Of a stretch of DNA of 64,000 nucleotides, positions 26,569-35,047 are shown piece after piece. Below the pieces are notes generated by a model. The model did no database searches. It had not been told where the DNA came from and was given only the letters and a program-made list of their open reading frames with translations. Position 1 is the stretch's first letter. Every line of letters begins with the position of its first letter. The DNA is taken from positions 1,798,001 through 1,862,000 of the forward strand of contig NZ_AP025483.1 in NCBI RefSeq assembly GCF_024347455.1, given 5' to 3'. A program made the translations under genes and the position numbers. The DNA is from Vibrio echinoideorum. GTDB lineage: Bacteria > Pseudomonadota > Gammaproteobacteria > Enterobacterales > Vibrionaceae.

Positions 26569-27021
26569 TTACTTAGCTATTGTCGCTTCCGATAGCTTAC
26601 TCAGCACACCAGATATCTTCTTAACCACTTCATCACAACCATTGATTGCATGACGTTCCATCAAGTAATTAGGATCATTGTAAGACAACCAGACTTTCTT
26701 ATTCGAATCTTCGGTAACAAGCACTTTCTGTGGTAAATCAATTGCCACATCTTGCTCACACTGCATCAATGGTGTGCCAACCTTAGGGTTCCCAAAAATG
26801 ATCACTTCAGTTGGTCGTAATTCAAGATCGACACCACTCGCATTCTTCTGGTGGTCGATTCTTGCAAATAACGTTAAGCCTTTACTCTTCGCGATATTTT
26901 CAAAACGGTCAGCGGTTTCTTTTACCGAGTAATTACTTTGGTACTTAATCAAACCGTCAGAAGCGGCGACTGAAAATGATGCCGCAATTAAAACGGCGCC
27001 TAGTGATAGTAATTTTTTCAT
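26569..27021 (-). CDS. DUF302-family periplasmic protein
   Basis: 150 aa. A signal peptide (MKKLLSLGAVLIAASFSVAA) precedes a DUF302 domain: YSVKETADRFENIAKSKGLTLFARIDHQ and EVIIFGNPKVGTPLMQCEQDVAIDLP are its signatures. The domain recurs in secreted proteins of unknown role. Two Cys near 90 and 127 may form a disulfide. A terminator follows, so it is a single-gene transcript. Confidence 0.85.
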   Translation of the reverse strand: MKKLLSLGAVLIAASFSVAASDGLIKYQSNYSVKETADRFENIAKSKGLTLFARIDHQKNASGVDLELRPTEVIIFGNPKVGTPLMQCEQDVAIDLPQKVLVTEDSNKKVWLSYNDPNYLMERHAINGCDEVVKKISGVLSKLSEATIAK

Positions 27022-27172
27022 TGTTACCTCTGAGAGTTAGCCTAGTTAAACACAACATTTCTACCGCCACTTTAAGGTAAGCAGCACAACCAATACCAGT
27101 ATAGACACGTTTCCATTCTCAGTTTGCAGAGAGGATCACTTTTCTAATGCGTCTTATTATCATCAGTTTAGG

Positions 27173-28177
27173 CTAATTCGACGCTAACCATTGGCTTTGA
27201 AGCTTGAATGTCTTGTCATCAAAATCAATAGTACCTTGCACACCTAAGGGCGTGACTAGCATAGGGTGGGTATGGCAACTGTCGAAGCCATAAAGGATCG
27301 GGACATTTTTACCATTCAGCACTTCAAGAAGTACATCGAGTGTTGTTAGCCCTGTCCCTTTGTCATCAAACAGTTCATGTTTGCCAAGCACAATAGCGCC
27401 TACTCTACCGAATACTCCGCAAGCCAATAGGTGCGCGAATGAACGCTCGACTGCTTCAATGCCTTTTAATGAATCTTCGATAAGTAGAATATCGCCAGAC
27501 TTAATTTCTGGCATGTATTCGCTGCCCCAAATCCCCGCCATTGTACTCAAATTCCCACCAATCACGCGGCCGCTTACTTGGCCACTTCCCATGAAGTGCC
27601 ATTCATTATCGTAAACTGGCTTTGCAGAGTCTTGAGTTTCCCAATCGTGTTTAAGGTCCGTCCAACTCTCAGGCATCGTGTACTGATGTCGGCTCGAGTC
27701 CGAACATAAAATATCGGTAAATGATTGGAAGGTTTGGTCGACCAATGGTGGGAATTCACCAAATGATGCAACGAGTGCAGGGCCATAGAAAGTCACCAAT
27801 CCAGTTTTAGCGTAAATGCCGAGTAATAATGCGGTGACATCTGAATAGCCGATAATGATTTTCGGGTCATTTCTAAGGGCGTCGTAATCGATGTATGGCA
27901 AGAGTGAGTTGCTGTTGTTACCGCCAATGGTCGACATAATACAGCGCACGTCAGGGTCTCGAATGAGCTGATTAAGTTCTTCGGCTCGCGCTTGAATGGA
28001 ACCAGAACGATAACCTTCTGACTCTCCAGTTAACGAACCTTCAACTAGAATGAAGCCCTGCTCTTCCAAATAGCGTTTAGCACGAGCAAACCGATTGGGA
28101 GCAAAGACAGTTGCAGGCGATGACGGTGAGAAAAATCCGATTTTGTCACAGATATTTAAAGCTTTTGGGTATATCAC
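27173..28177 (-). CDS. S66-family LD-carboxypeptidase, MccF-like
   Basis: 334 aa from a GTG start that has GGAGGA 8 nt upstream; this matches the usual MccF N-terminus (IYPKALNICDKIGFFSPSSPA). The nucleophile Ser is in IIGYSDVTALL, Glu in LLIEDSLKGIE and His in DSCHTHPM, completing the Ser-His-Glu triad. MccF cleaves toxic aminoacyl-nucleotides (microcin C) while other S66 enzymes cut murein tetrapeptide; the full-length MccF-like insert favours the detoxifying branch, though this is inference. Confidence 0.85.
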   Translation of the reverse strand: MIYPKALNICDKIGFFSPSSPATVFAPNRFARAKRYLEEQGFILVEGSLTGESEGYRSGSIQARAEELNQLIRDPDVRCIMSTIGGNNSNSLLPYIDYDALRNDPKIIIGYSDVTALLLGIYAKTGLVTFYGPALVASFGEFPPLVDQTFQSFTDILCSDSSRHQYTMPESWTDLKHDWETQDSAKPVYDNEWHFMGSGQVSGRVIGGNLSTMAGIWGSEYMPEIKSGDILLIEDSLKGIEAVERSFAHLLACGVFGRVGAIVLGKHELFDDKGTGLTTLDVLLEVLNGKNVPILYGFDSCHTHPMLVTPLGVQGTIDFDDKTFKLQSQWLASN

Positions 28178-28276
28178 TCGTTTGTCCTCCAAAACAAGAT
28201 CGAAATGCTTCTTCTTGATGCTAGCCAAATTCAACACTTGGAACGGTTAGAGTTCAATATAAAGCTAAACACACGA

Positions 28277-28534
28277 TCAGTGCCACGACTTAGTCCTACA
28301 CTTTTCACACTGGTATTCGTAATCACTGTCGACATAAAAACCGGGAACATTATGGTCACCTTTAAACAATAACGTCATCAGGTACTCCATCAACACGCCT
28401 AGTTTCCATTGTTTCTTTTCAGATTCAGCGTCCACTTTAGATTGAGCATCGGAAGCGTTAACAGCGAGGTGCGGGGTAAGTGCGTTGCACTGTTCACAGT
28501 GATAAGGGTGTTTAATATACTTATTATCAAGCAT
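28277..28534 (-). CDS. small zinc-ribbon protein
   Basis: 85 aa. CEQCNALTPHLA near the N-terminus and CEKCRTKSWH at the end give two CxxC knuckles. Between them lies a linker with a helical stretch (KKQWKLGVLMEYLMTLLF) of hydrophobic character. It shares layout and the T.H after the first knuckle with the proteins at 19747 and 25573. It precedes the MccF-like gene by about 100 nt in the same direction. Function unknown. Confidence 0.65.
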   Translation of the reverse strand: MLDNKYIKHPYHCEQCNALTPHLAVNASDAQSKVDAESEKKQWKLGVLMEYLMTLLFKGDHNVPGFYVDSDYEYQCEKCRTKSWH

Positions 28535-28659
28535 TTATATAAGCCAACTAACATTTATAAATGTTGATGTATACTAACAACTTATCACTCGGTTCTCGAA
28601 CTTATTGTTGTCCATTAGAGTTTTATTAGAAAGAAATGAGACACAAGATAATACCATGT

Positions 28660-28700
28660 GTCATGCATCTACTTTAATTGGCATTGCGTTGTTAGATAGC
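28660..28700 (-). repeat. attC-like remnant
   Basis: On the minus strand ATCTAACAACGCAATGCCAATT resembles an R''/L'' pair just after the stop of the secreted protein gene at 28735. The remainder up to 28535 shows no clear R' end. A 6-bp hairpin (GACACA/TGTGTC) overlaps its left side. Confidence 0.35.
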
Positions 28701-28734
28701 AGAACAAAAAGAGTAACCGTGTATCGCTTGAAAT

Positions 28735-29127
28735 TTAGTTAAGCGCTTTAATTAGAACCGAATATTTCCACAGGTTTGCTTGATCTTCTCCAAGCTCGAT
28801 ACTGGCTTCTCCACCCTCTTTATTAACAATAAAAACCGGCATATCACCGCTAGACTCACCATCTTCATAATCGCATGACATTTTGGCTTCCAATAGAATA
28901 GCGTTAGCTTCATGCTTAGAAAGAACACCCGAATAAATGCACTTTTCAGTTTGAGATGTGACTTCCTGACCGAAAGAGTGGAACTTAAAGGTTGGGAAGC
29001 TGAGTTTTGATTCAGAATCCTCGACAGTGACCGACACTTGGTAATCGATCGCTTCAATATTGGTATTTGTTGCAAATGTACTACCAGAAACACTAAGCAA
29101 CAATAAAGCTAAAGCAGTGGTTTTCAT
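28735..29127 (-). CDS. secreted protein, unknown
   Basis: 130 aa with a signal peptide (MKTTALALLLLSVSGSTFA). The mature part is acidic and beta-rich, with two Cys (about 69 and 91) and a central DYEDGESSGDMPV stretch. I do not recognise the family. It appears to be a single-gene unit with attC-like remnants on both sides (28660-28700 and 29165-29212), consistent with a fixed former cassette. Confidence 0.6.
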   Translation of the reverse strand: MKTTALALLLLSVSGSTFATNTNIEAIDYQVSVTVEDSESKLSFPTFKFHSFGQEVTSQTEKCIYSGVLSKHEANAILLEAKMSCDYEDGESSGDMPVFIVNKEGGEASIELGEDQANLWKYSVLIKALN

Positions 29128-29164
29128 GTGGTTCTTATTCCTTTAACAATGGGCTTGCTACGCT

Positions 29165-29212
29165 GAAGTAACACTATGAATTCCCGAGTTTAATTTAAAC
29201 GTTGTTAGGTTG
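29165..29212 (-). repeat. attC-like remnant
   Basis: On the minus strand CCTAACAACGTTTAAATTAAACTCGGGAATTC resembles the R''/L'' half of Vibrio attC sites (CATAACAAGCGTTTAGGGC in the well-preserved copy). The L'/R' half is unclear; 29213-29249 is plain AT-rich DNA. Confidence 0.4.
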
Positions 29213-29249
29213 AAACTTCTTTGTCATTCCTTGGCAAGATAGTTAATTT

Positions 29250-29831
29250 TTACTTTAATAGCCCTTTGTCCGCAGCCCCTTCAAGTTGCACTTCTAGCTC
29301 TTTCCATAGAGCACGACTGCCTTTAGAAATACGCTCGCCATTAAAGGTCAGTACTTTATCTTTAGATATGTTGTGCTTCTTCCAGCTATGACCACCACCA
29401 TGGATGTTATGAAGTAATGGCGGCACTCTATCGATCGCCTTACCAAACCTGGCTTCCGGTGACTCACCCGCTTCGAACTCAAGCCATAGATCCAAGTACT
29501 CGGTTCTTAATTGGCTCGGCAGTGATTTCAGCAAACGCTCGACGCAGTTTCTCTCTTTGAGCTTGTTTTCTTCAGTTTCACTGGCATAAATGATGGTGTC
29601 TCCGGCATCGATTTCCCCAAGATCATGAATCAACAGCATCTTCATCACTCGCGTAATATCGATTTCTTCATTGGCATAGTCTTTCAGCATCAGAGCACTT
29701 AAACAGACATGCCAACTGTGCTCTGCTGAGTTTTCATAACGATTTAACCCAACAGGTTTCGTTTGGCGAGAGACATCTTTTAGCTTTTCGATCTCTACCA
29801 TGAACTGCAAAATGCCTTTTATTTCTTCCAC
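29250..29831 (-). CDS. HD-domain phosphohydrolase (YfbR-like)
   Basis: 193 aa. The HD motif is split as in nucleotidases: RYENSAEHSWHV (first His), LLIHDLGEIDAGD (HD pair) and a downstream Asp in GKAIDRVPPLLHN. This metal-dependent phosphohydrolase family includes 5'-deoxynucleotidases and probable (p)ppGpp- or dNMP-cleaving enzymes. It ends a five-gene leftward cluster whose other members are P-loop kinases, a 2H phosphoesterase and a GNAT, suggesting a nucleotide- or RNA-related role, though this is inference. Confidence 0.88.
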   Translation of the reverse strand: MEEIKGILQFMVEIEKLKDVSRQTKPVGLNRYENSAEHSWHVCLSALMLKDYANEEIDITRVMKMLLIHDLGEIDAGDTIIYASETEENKLKERNCVERLLKSLPSQLRTEYLDLWLEFEAGESPEARFGKAIDRVPPLLHNIHGGGHSWKKHNISKDKVLTFNGERISKGSRALWKELEVQLEGAADKGLLK

Positions 29832-29900
29832 GATGAGCTTCCTTAACTTAAGTTGTGATTTAGCGGTTCGGAGGGCTAACCTAACGACAGAGAAGCGTTA

Positions 29901-30305
29901 CTACCAATGAACCGACATTTTGTAATACGCAACACCCGACTTTTCAAATTCAGAGCCTTCTACAGCCATCCCAAACTTTTGATAAAAACCTAAAGCCGTT
30001 GTACGCGCATCGCACCAAAAATATTGGATGTTTAAATCTTTGAGGTTAGAGATTGCATGATCAATCACGTTTGAACCGATTCCCTGCCCTTGGAAATCAG
30101 GCAGCGTGGCAAACTTTCTCAGCCTAGCTTCATTGTCTTGAATATAGATAGACGCGACACAAACCAGCAATTCACCAACAAACGCACCATAATGCGTTGC
30201 TAGTTCATCACCTTGTACAATACAAAACGATGCTGGCTTGTCTGGCCATAAGACCTGATGTCTAACTGGAATGACTTCCATACCTGAAATTTGTTTAATC
30301 TTCAT
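29901..30305 (-). CDS. GNAT family N-acetyltransferase
   Basis: 134 aa, compact GNAT. The CoA loop is PDFQGQGIGSNVIDHAI (about 73-89) and DARTTALGFYQKFGM (about 98-112) precedes the end. It sits 36 nt after the AAA kinase gene in the same direction. No clear Shine-Dalgarno distinguishes alternative starts. The acetyl acceptor is unknown. Confidence 0.85.
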   Translation of the reverse strand: MKIKQISGMEVIPVRHQVLWPDKPASFCIVQGDELATHYGAFVGELLVCVASIYIQDNEARLRKFATLPDFQGQGIGSNVIDHAISNLKDLNIQYFWCDARTTALGFYQKFGMAVEGSEFEKSGVAYYKMSVHW

Positions 30306-30341
30306 ATTCCCTCAAAAACGTTAGATCGTTGGTGAGTTTGC

Positions 30342-30812
30342 TTACTGAACCCAAACCACGCTTTCACTCGACGTTGGGACTTCAAACCAAGACCAAAATA
30401 ACACCATCATTTCTGGTGTCATTTCATAGGACTTACCATTGAGTTCTGAATTACGAGAAAATGCCCTTTGCTTGCAAGTATCAAACGGTATATCCAAATA
30501 ATGAACTTCACTATCGACACCGATACTTAATGCCCAATCGGCAAAAGCTTCTCTATCTGCTTTAGTCCAAAACCCAAAGTCGAAGATCACAGAGACACCG
30601 AGTGAGAACAGTTGTGATGCGGACTCTTTGAATAACTGTTGCAGCGTAGCCAAACGACTGTCGAACACTTCACGGTCCATGTGCTCTCCATAAAGAGGAA
30701 TCATCCACTCGTCAATGGAAAAGCGAAAAGCGCCGTGTTCTTCGGCAAGTTTCTTGGAATACGTAGTTTTGCCTGAACCAATAAAGCCACATACAAAGTA
30801 TATTTTTGTCAT
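30342..30812 (-). CDS. AAA_33-type P-loop kinase
   Basis: 156 aa. Walker A is CGFIGSGKTTYSKK (about 8-21), a DEW motif follows (SIDEWMIPLYG) and VIFDFGFWTKADREAFADWA provides the Walker B-like and lid parts. This family holds polynucleotide-kinase-like and small-molecule kinases. The gene begins 12 nt after the 2H phosphoesterase stop, so they share an mRNA. The substrate (RNA 5'-OH, nucleoside or drug) is not readable. Confidence 0.8.
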   Translation of the reverse strand: MTKIYFVCGFIGSGKTTYSKKLAEEHGAFRFSIDEWMIPLYGEHMDREVFDSRLATLQQLFKESASQLFSLGVSVIFDFGFWTKADREAFADWALSIGVDSEVHYLDIPFDTCKQRAFSRNSELNGKSYEMTPEMMVLFWSWFEVPTSSESVVWVQ

Positions 30813-30824
30813 AATCCCTAGTAC

Positions 30825-31550
30825 TTAAAAATAAGAAATTGATTTTATTTGAACTTCAGATTCCAACGAACAACGAGCCAATAACGTTGTTACCGCGAGG
30901 TTTTGATACCAGTTATTAAATACCAACTCGAAATCTGTAAGGACAATGCTACCAAATTCGTGGTCACGATATGGCTGACACAATGCGAGAAGTTGCGGTC
31001 CATCACTAATCGGGACTCGAAAACGAATTAACGAACTATGCGCCGTGACCTGTTTATAACGACTATCGAAACTCACTCTCAAACCGGCACGACTAAGTTG
31101 TTCTCGAAGATCATCTCGGATTTCCTCCAGAGTATCAGCAACCGGAAACCCTTGAATTACAATGCAATTAGGTGATGCCGTAATACCGCGATAATTGATC
31201 TCTACTGGATCAGCATCGCGCAGAACTTTTGAGAATATTTCGACATAGGCCTTGACGTTGATTTGATTCAGTTCGAATTCGGGAACACAAGAGATAACAG
31301 ATAAGACGGTAAGGTGCAGTTCATCGAGTGGATGATAATATTGATCAGGTTCTATTTGTTGGACTGTTCTTTGGAAACTCAGAATTTCGTCCAGAACAGC
31401 TTGAGATCCTTGATTCAGATAGGCCAAAGCGGTCACACCTCTTCGCGTATCATTCATTTGGTCTAACAGGTTTAGATCAAGCTCGTGTTCGTTCTTTTCA
31501 GAAGCTACTTTGAACCTTTCCCACATTCCATCATAGATACTTTGAATCAT
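30825..31550 (-). CDS. 2H phosphoesterase superfamily protein
   Basis: 241 aa. Two HxT/S motifs about 100 residues apart, ELHLTVLSV (about 98-106) and VTAHSSLIRF (about 188-197), are the catalytic pair of the 2H fold, as in 2'-5' RNA ligases and cyclic phosphodiesterases. It overlaps the upstream kinase gene by 4 nt (ATGA) and is followed 12 nt later by another kinase gene. The pairing of 2H and P-loop kinase recalls RNA end-healing modules, but no ligase is present. Confidence 0.75.
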   Translation of the reverse strand: MIQSIYDGMWERFKVASEKNEHELDLNLLDQMNDTRRGVTALAYLNQGSQAVLDEILSFQRTVQQIEPDQYYHPLDELHLTVLSVISCVPEFELNQINVKAYVEIFSKVLRDADPVEINYRGITASPNCIVIQGFPVADTLEEIRDDLREQLSRAGLRVSFDSRYKQVTAHSSLIRFRVPISDGPQLLALCQPYRDHEFGSIVLTDFELVFNNWYQNLAVTTLLARCSLESEVQIKSISYF

Positions 31551-32074
31551 CGCTGTTCCTTCATAACGCTCTTCGATGCAAAATCATTTAACTCCGCAAC
31601 GGTTTTGATTACATGGACCTCTTTCATTGGATATTTTTCAAGTAACTTAATCATAAATTCATCGTTCCAAAACTTTGGGCACAGTTTTAGTATTTTATAG
31701 CTTTGTAATGTGCCTTTAAAAACCGAACTTCCTTCAGGCCAGCCTTCTGGTTTGACGAATAACCCTTTAAGCAAACGCTTTGTGACAAACCAATAACTGA
31801 CTGAATAAGGCAGGTCGATATAAACGAGCGTGTCGGCTTCTTCTAAACGGTTATAGAACAAACTGATAGGCCCTAGCCCATCTATGATCCACGTTTCTGA
31901 ACTCACTATTTTATCATGAATGTCTTTGAATACTTCTTTATCGACTAATTCACCACTTGGTTTGTATACCAAGGAGTCTAATTGATGAAGTGGCAAATTG
32001 ATGGCAGAAGCGAGTGCTTTGCTTACTGTCGATTTTCCACTGCCTGGCTTACCAAAAACGGCTACTTTTTTCAT
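31547..32074 (-). CDS. adenylate-kinase-like P-loop protein (FlaR/topology type)
   Basis: 175 aa. Walker A GKPGSGKSTVSKAL (about 8-21), a central WIIDG strand (about 63-67) and VYIDLPYSVSYWF (about 84-96) fit the small NMP-kinase-like family often annotated as topology modulation/FlaR. It is the first gene of the leftward five-gene cluster and is translationally coupled to the 2H gene. A terminator upstream (32113-32141) isolates it from the preceding gene. Confidence 0.8.
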   Translation of the reverse strand: MKKVAVFGKPGSGKSTVSKALASAINLPLHQLDSLVYKPSGELVDKEVFKDIHDKIVSSETWIIDGLGPISLFYNRLEEADTLVYIDLPYSVSYWFVTKRLLKGLFVKPEGWPEGSSVFKGTLQSYKILKLCPKFWNDEFMIKLLEKYPMKEVHVIKTVAELNDFASKSVMKEQR

Positions 32075-32112
32075 GTAAACTTCTCCAAGAGTCTCGTCCC
32101 CCGAAAGATAGA

Positions 32113-32141
32113 TACAAAAAACCCACCTTTACGGGTGGGTT
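32113..32141 (-). terminator. Rho-independent terminator
   Basis: AACCCACC/GGGTGGGTT stem with a TTTAC loop; on the minus strand the hairpin is followed by TTTTTTGTAT. It ends transcription coming from the 32345 gene. The 32142-32344 gap otherwise holds AT-rich DNA with no clear gene. Confidence 0.85.
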
Positions 32142-32344
32142 GATTAATCTAGAGCGCATCAAATCCCACCATTCCTATGGAATGATGATAATTCGGTGAT
32201 TAACGAGCTTTAGATTAGTTTTCATACAACCACTCTCATATATTGAAAGTAAGATGTCAATTGGATTCATTTAAAAAAATATAGAATGAGCCTAGCGACA
32301 TTATTAGCGAAACACTCTTGCTAATAGGTCGCGGAACAATAAAG

Positions 32345-32683
32345 TTATGCAAACACACAAAAAACCAAAGGTACTAAGCTGGCGATCAAGAAACGGCTTC
32401 CTAAGTTCGTGCTTTCGAGCTTATTCACTACCGTCGTTTTTGCTGAATCATTATCGATCAGACTACTCGCAGTCACTCCAGCCACATTACTTGGATCACT
32501 ATATCCAACGGTATGTCCAGTAAACGAAAACAGCGTTCCTAATCCAAGGAGTACCAGCATAGTATAAAATGCATAGTCACTTAAAAAGTGAATAGAAAGA
32601 TAACCAAATTGCCACTCAAGCGCATAAACAGTTCCAAATGTGACAAGATTGGATAAGACAATGAACGACATTAACTTCTTCAA
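32345..32683 (-). CDS. small inner-membrane protein, unknown
   Basis: 112 aa with three hydrophobic segments (about 5-22, 38-56 and 96-112), and a polar stretch (SDPSNVAGVTASSLIDNDSAKTTVVNKLES) between the last two. No family is recognised. The start at 32683 is typical (MKKLMSF). It lies 21 nt after the DUF6404-like gene and may share its promoter. Confidence 0.6.
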   Translation of the reverse strand: MKKLMSFIVLSNLVTFGTVYALEWQFGYLSIHFLSDYAFYTMLVLLGLGTLFSFTGHTVGYSDPSNVAGVTASSLIDNDSAKTTVVNKLESTNLGSRFLIASLVPLVFCVFA

Positions 32684-32704
32684 ATTTTATACCTCAATGT
32701 GTCG

Positions 32705-33067
32705 TTAGTTCTCTGCAAGATCATTATCTTCAAGCCACTGTTCTAGCGTGCTGAATCCATACTTCCGTCGTGTTCTAGCCACCTCAAGAGCAGAACATAG
32801 CCCAGTAGATACACCAAAGAACAAAGAGCAATACACTTGGAATATTGTGAAACCTTCAAATTGCCAAAATACCAACCACATAAACCCACCCCAAAAAACA
32901 GAGCCAAATATAGCTTGAAGAAAACACAACTTAAACGGGCTTTCAAATATCCGAGGCTTCGCTTCAATACGAAGTAACGTCCACCACAAGTAAAAGTATG
33001 GATTCGTTAAATGAGGTTTCACACCGTTTTCTATCAATAAGATTCGAACAAACTCCATTTTCTGCAC
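32705..33067 (-). CDS. DUF6404-like membrane protein
   Basis: 120 aa starting from GTG, with AGGGAT 6 nt upstream; an in-frame ATG three codons on is the alternative. NPYFYLWWTLLRIEAKPRIFESPFK followed by two membrane segments (ifGSVFWGGFMWLVFWQF and IFQVYCSLFFGVSTG) resembles the short DUF6404 family as recalled. Function unknown. Confidence 0.65.
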   Translation of the reverse strand: MQKMEFVRILLIENGVKPHLTNPYFYLWWTLLRIEAKPRIFESPFKLCFLQAIFGSVFWGGFMWLVFWQFEGFTIFQVYCSLFFGVSTGLCSALEVARTRRKYGFSTLEQWLEDNDLAEN

Positions 33068-33220
33068 AAATAATCCCTACCTTAAAAAACCAATAAGTAA
33101 CGGTGCCTCATTACACTGAAATAGTAATCAGCGAGTCAGCAATGATTTTTAAAACACCACATCAGATTGATATAAATGTCGCGCATAACGAATCATTTAC
33201 CATCATTAGTGAGGTACACC

Positions 33221-33616
33221 TTAGTCGTACACTTCGCCTTGGTGTTTTAACCAACCATGAGCATGATTGTTACGTGGGTCTCGGTGAGTCCAATGCATCA
33301 CTCCACCTTTATCGTTCCATTCATACTCACCATAAAACTCGACTCTGTCCCCACGTTTTAGATTCGGTATACGTGGTGCCAAATCGATATTGTGAGCTAC
33401 CAACAAGGTTTGCTTACTGTCGAGACGTAGAATGAACTTTTGGTGCCGAGAGCCTTTGTTATCATCAGGCAGAATTCTATAAACCGTACCTGAACCATGA
33501 ACTTGAACGTCACTTTGATGATTTTCATAAGCTTGTTTTAGTTGGCGATCATTCGCTTGCGTATGAATTGAGACCAAACAAAACATGGCGAAAAGTATCG
33601 CTAAAAACGTCTTCAT
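33221..33616 (-). CDS. DUF3465-family secreted protein
   Basis: 131 aa from Met at 33616, which has AAAGGA 7 nt upstream; the longer frame lacks support. A signal peptide (MKTFLAILFAMFCLVSIHTQA) precedes GTVYRILPDDNKGSRHQKFIL and EYEWNDKGGVMHWTHRDP, both characteristic of DUF3465, an OB-like periplasmic family of unknown role. No partner gene is evident. Confidence 0.82.
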   Translation of the reverse strand: MKTFLAILFAMFCLVSIHTQANDRQLKQAYENHQSDVQVHGSGTVYRILPDDNKGSRHQKFILRLDSKQTLLVAHNIDLAPRIPNLKRGDRVEFYGEYEWNDKGGVMHWTHRDPRNNHAHGWLKHQGEVYD

Positions 33617-33951
33617 ACTTGTGTCCTTTAAACTCACGTAAGATCGAGATTGGGGTAAGCGCAAGACTAAACTTGCTGACCAAAAAAGTAATTGAGGAAA
33701 AACATGACCTAGTTTATGTAACAAAGGAGCTAAGCTAATGGCATCACAAACATAAAACCGAGTACCAATCCACTAGCGTCATTCGAAAGTGAATTTTATA
33801 TCATTGATAAATAAAGTGAATTTATATTATATAAAATCCAGATATGAAACAACACTATCATCAGCATGTCGCTAAATAATGAGACCTAGCTACAAATAAG
33901 AGTTAGCCAATACGGGAATGAAATGCGCTGTCGAAGGGGTAATATCAAACG

Positions 33952-34390
33952 CTAGACGTTGCCATTGCTCGAACTATTAAACGAATACATTCGAACTTCG
34001 TCTCGTGGAAACCAGCCTAACTTTTCATAAAACTGTTGTGCGTTCACATTGTCGTTGTATACGAATAAGTGCGTCTTAGGGATGCCTAGTTTAGAAAGTG
34101 AGTCGACTGCTTTTGCAACTAATTCACACCCTAGCCTTTGCCCTCGAAACTTAGGGGGAAACAGCCAAATGTTGTAAGTAACCCCGGCGTCCGTCAGTAC
34201 CTACTAATACGGCACCAACAATTTCGTTTTCATTTTCATTTCCCACGACAAAACTTAAACCGGGATTACGTTCTAGATAACGTGAAATACTCTCTTTCGA
34301 ATCCGCGTCCCTGATGCTCATGCCTTCTGTCTGACACCACAATGCGATTACCGCATCATAGTCTGAAATTACCATTTCCCGAATTTCCAC
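33952..34390 (-). pseudogene. GNAT acetyltransferase, 1-nt insertion in a C5/G5 run
   Basis: The start is GTG at 34390 with AAAGGAG 8 nt upstream. The frame encodes VEIREMVISDYDAV...GRRGYLQHLAVSP and then meets TAA in TTTCCCCCTAAG. Removing one C restores PKFRGQRLGCELVAKAVDSL, then NDNVNAQQFYEKLGWFP, a normal GNAT C-terminus, ending at 33952. The length is 146 codons plus one base. The insertion lies in a five-base homopolymer, so it could be a phase-like switch or a sequencing error. Confidence 0.75.
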
Positions 34391-34502
34391 TATTGACGCT
34401 CCTTTGTAGGTGTCTTGGTTTGATCTCAAACACAACTCGATGCGTACGGACTGAATGAGTCCTGAATACTTCATGGTATATCGATTCCAAAGTACCAGAG
34501 TA

Positions 34503-34712
34503 TTAGCTTCCATTACGTGTCTTGAAAAACTTGACCGAAAAAGCAATTAGACCTAATAGCTGAAAAAACCAAGACAAAGGGATTAAAGCAAAAGGCTCTA
34601 TCAACAACCCATTTTCATCAACATATGAACCAATAACGTTAAAGCTAACCAAACATGCAATACTTGAAAGGCAAAAAAAACAAGTGAGCCAGTACTTTTT
34701 AAGTAAATTCAT
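34503..34712 (-). CDS. DUF3955-like two-pass membrane protein
   Basis: 69 aa from ATG at 34712 (MNLLKKYWLTCFFCLSS); the longer frame is not supported. Two hydrophobic helices flank a short NVIGSYVDENGLLIEPFALIP loop, the layout of DUF3955. Function unknown. It sits between the GNAT pseudogene and an attC-like site. Confidence 0.65.
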   Translation of the reverse strand: MNLLKKYWLTCFFCLSSIACLVSFNVIGSYVDENGLLIEPFALIPLSWFFQLLGLIAFSVKFFKTRNGS

Positions 34713-34782
34713 CACCAAAACCCAATCTAAATACAACCGATTCAACACTATCAGTTAGCCCGGTTTATTCCTATAAACTAAA

Positions 34783-34896
34783 ATACGCTTAGTAAGCGTT
34801 GTATTGCTCCGCGAATCAAGTAATAAGCACATGAACATCACGACTAACACCGACTAGAATGCCAAGCGTAGGGATTCAATTTAAACATTATCTAGA
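34783..34896 (-). repeat. attC-like site, with 335-bp gene-free gap 34713-35047
   Basis: On the minus strand TCTAGATAATGTTTAAATTGAATCCCTACGCTTGGCATTCTAG matches the R''/L'' core of array attC sites; the left side carries an AATACGCTT/AAGCGTTGTATT inverted repeat. No gene lies directly upstream within 150 bases, so the site seems orphaned. The gap otherwise holds no supported gene. Confidence 0.6.
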
Positions 34897-35047
34897 TTTT
34901 TTAAGATCAGACGCGGAGATAGCCCGTACACAGTTATCAACTAACCCATCTTGCACCTAAATCTAAAGCAAGCTTTACACCCATAATCACGAAAAGCAGA
35001 ATTAACAGAATAACCGCCAAGCATTATGATTCAGATTGAGGCGATGT

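Noticed and set aside
33090..33220. Possible attC between the DUF6404-like and DUF3465 genes
   Set aside because: GCGCATAACGAATCAT resembles an R' end but sits on the wrong side of the gap, and the other half is missing.
34151..34546. Complete 131-aa GNAT protein
   Set aside because: The frame stops in the middle of the domain and the rest follows in the next frame; annotated as a frameshifted gene with a GTG start instead.
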